Assembly: GCF_015555905.1 (NCBI RefSeq)
Contig: NZ_JADNLK010000003.1
Span: 124,001-188,000 of the forward strand
Source: Clostridium sp. D43t1_170807_H7
GTDB lineage: Bacteria > Bacillota > Clostridia > Clostridiales > Clostridiaceae
DNA length: 64,000 nt
Reading direction: 5' to 3'
Shown here: piece by piece, positions 63,238 to 64,000 of the stretch
Layout of the letters: every line of letters starts with the position of its first letter
Numbering within the stretch: position 1 is the first letter of the stretch
Notes under the pieces: generated by a model
Database searches by the model: none
Told to the model about the DNA's origin: nothing
What the model saw: the letters and a program-made list of their open reading frames with translations, nothing else
Translations under genes and position numbers: made by a program

Positions 63238-64000
63238 CTATCTTTTTAAAGTAATTGCTTCTTTAACTTTATTAGCTATATCTTGTGCAGTTAAGTTATA
63301 AGCCTTTAATAATTCATCTGGCTTACCACTTTCTCCAAAAGTATCATTAATTCCAACCTTTAAAACTGGTACTGGATACTTTTCAGTAACAACTTCTGAA
63401 ACTGCCGATCCTAGTCCACCAATTACGCTATGTTCTTCAGCAGTTACTATAACTCCTGTTTCCTTAGCCGCTTCAATAATTAGCTCGTTGTCTAAAGGTT
63501 TTATTGTGTGTATATTTATAACCTTAGCATCAATTCCTTCTTGTGCTAAAATTTCTTTTGCCTCTATAGCAGCATCAACCATAATTCCAGTTGCAACTAT
63601 AGTAGCATCTTTACCTTCTGATACTACAACACCTTTTCCTAATTTGAATTCATAAGTGTTTTCATCATTTATCACATTAACTGCAGCTCTTCCTAATCTT
63701 ACATAGCAAGGACCATCATATTTAGCTATAGCTTTAATTGCAGCCATAGTTTCAACTGCATCCGCAGGAGAAATAACTACCATATTTGGTATACTTCTCA
63801 TTAATGATAAATCTTCAACAGTTTGGTGAGATGCACCATCTTCCCCAACTGTTAATCCAGCATGTGTAGCACAAACTTTAACATTTAATTTAGGATAACA
63901 GATTGAGTTTCTTATTTGTTCGAAAGCTCTACCTGCAGCAAACATTGCAAATGTACTTACATATGGAATTTTTCCACAAGTTGATAACCCTGCAGCAACC
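63238..64000 (-). CDS. Transketolase, C-terminal subunit (cut by window edge)
   Basis: The frame is open to base 64000 and gives the last 254 residues of a transketolase/DXPS-type C-terminal subunit: VAAGLSTCGKIPYVSTFAMFAAGRAFEQIRNSI, the HAGLTVGEDGASHQTVEDLSLMRSIPNM pyrimidine-domain block, GPCYVRLGR, and the C-terminal domain DATIVATGIMVDAAIEA...TAEEHSVIGGLGSAVSEV. Clostridia often encode transketolase as two genes; lack of the N-terminal TPP half in view fits either a split or a fused enzyme, but the family pattern favours the split form. It carries two-carbon transfer in the pentose phosphate pathway. Confidence 0.88.
   Translation of the reverse strand, partial: VAAGLSTCGKIPYVSTFAMFAAGRAFEQIRNSICYPKLNVKVCATHAGLTVGEDGASHQTVEDLSLMRSIPNMVVISPADAVETMAAIKAIAKYDGPCYVRLGRAAVNVINDENTYEFKLGKGVVVSEGKDATIVATGIMVDAAIEAKEILAQEGIDAKVINIHTIKPLDNELIIEAAKETGVIVTAEEHSVIGGLGSAVSEVVTEKYPVPVLKVGINDTFGESGKPDELLKAYNLTAQDIANKVKEAITLKR

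Overview
The window is chromosomal DNA of a low-GC Gram-positive anaerobe, most likely Clostridium sensu stricto. The AT-rich sequence, strong GGAGG ribosome binding sites, many rho-independent terminators, a lysine riboswitch on lysA, and the gene sets rapZ-yvcK-whiA, uvrB-uvrA, ftsE-ftsX-ctp-PDZ and FHA-FtsW-PBP all point there. The species cannot be fixed from the sequence. Nearly all genes lie on the minus strand; the exceptions are a DUF1576 pair and a PTS gene. No rRNA, tRNA or CRISPR array was seen.

Layout. 1-3743: 5' part of ftsH, a DUF3006 gene with lepB, riboswitch-controlled lysA, and a TIM-barrel protein. 3997-6323: DUF1576 membrane protein with a small partner, convergent with sfsA. 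6324-7418: a cluster of five perfect DnaA boxes, a 58-residue membrane protein gene, and a BglG-type antiterminator site in front of a glucose-type PTS IICB gene (7419-9098). 9198-11652: cfa and a twice-frameshifted radical SAM gene. 11850-14810: an accessory island with 116-bp tandem repeats and a TetR / alpha-beta hydrolase / macrolide 2'-phosphotransferase operon behind a perfect inverted-repeat operator. 15144-19525: rlmD, pyk and pfkA.

20028-26127 is the most unusual region. dnaE (DNA polymerase III alpha) is split into three exons. The first interruption is a group I intron of 1261 nt carrying a LAGLIDADG endonuclease; it sits exactly before the codons of the catalytic aspartates. The second is a group II intron of 1284 nt (GTGCG 5' end, domain V, AT 3' end) that carries a decayed LAGLIDADG gene instead of a reverse transcriptase. 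Precise removal of both restores an uninterrupted 1184-residue polymerase.

26261-37203: the usually contiguous rapZ-yvcK-whiA cluster is broken by about 7.7 kb of accessory DNA. This holds a secreted protein resembling lactococcin 972, a MacB/FtsX-type ABC transporter, an unusual lipoprotein, an IS1182-type transposase remnant, a 5'-truncated LPXTG protein gene and a degenerate second copy of part of yvcK. 37553-43899: murB, uvrC, and a wall-synthesis set (FHA protein, FtsW/RodA-type protein, class B PBP). 43973-56766: uvrA and uvrB are separated by about 8 kb carrying a response regulator, two XRE genes (one frameshifted), two ABC-2 type exporters and a histidine kinase. 56966-61233: ftsE, ftsX, an S41 protease and a MinJ-like PDZ protein. 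61351-64000: two YitT-family proteins and the C-terminal subunit of transketolase, cut by the window edge.
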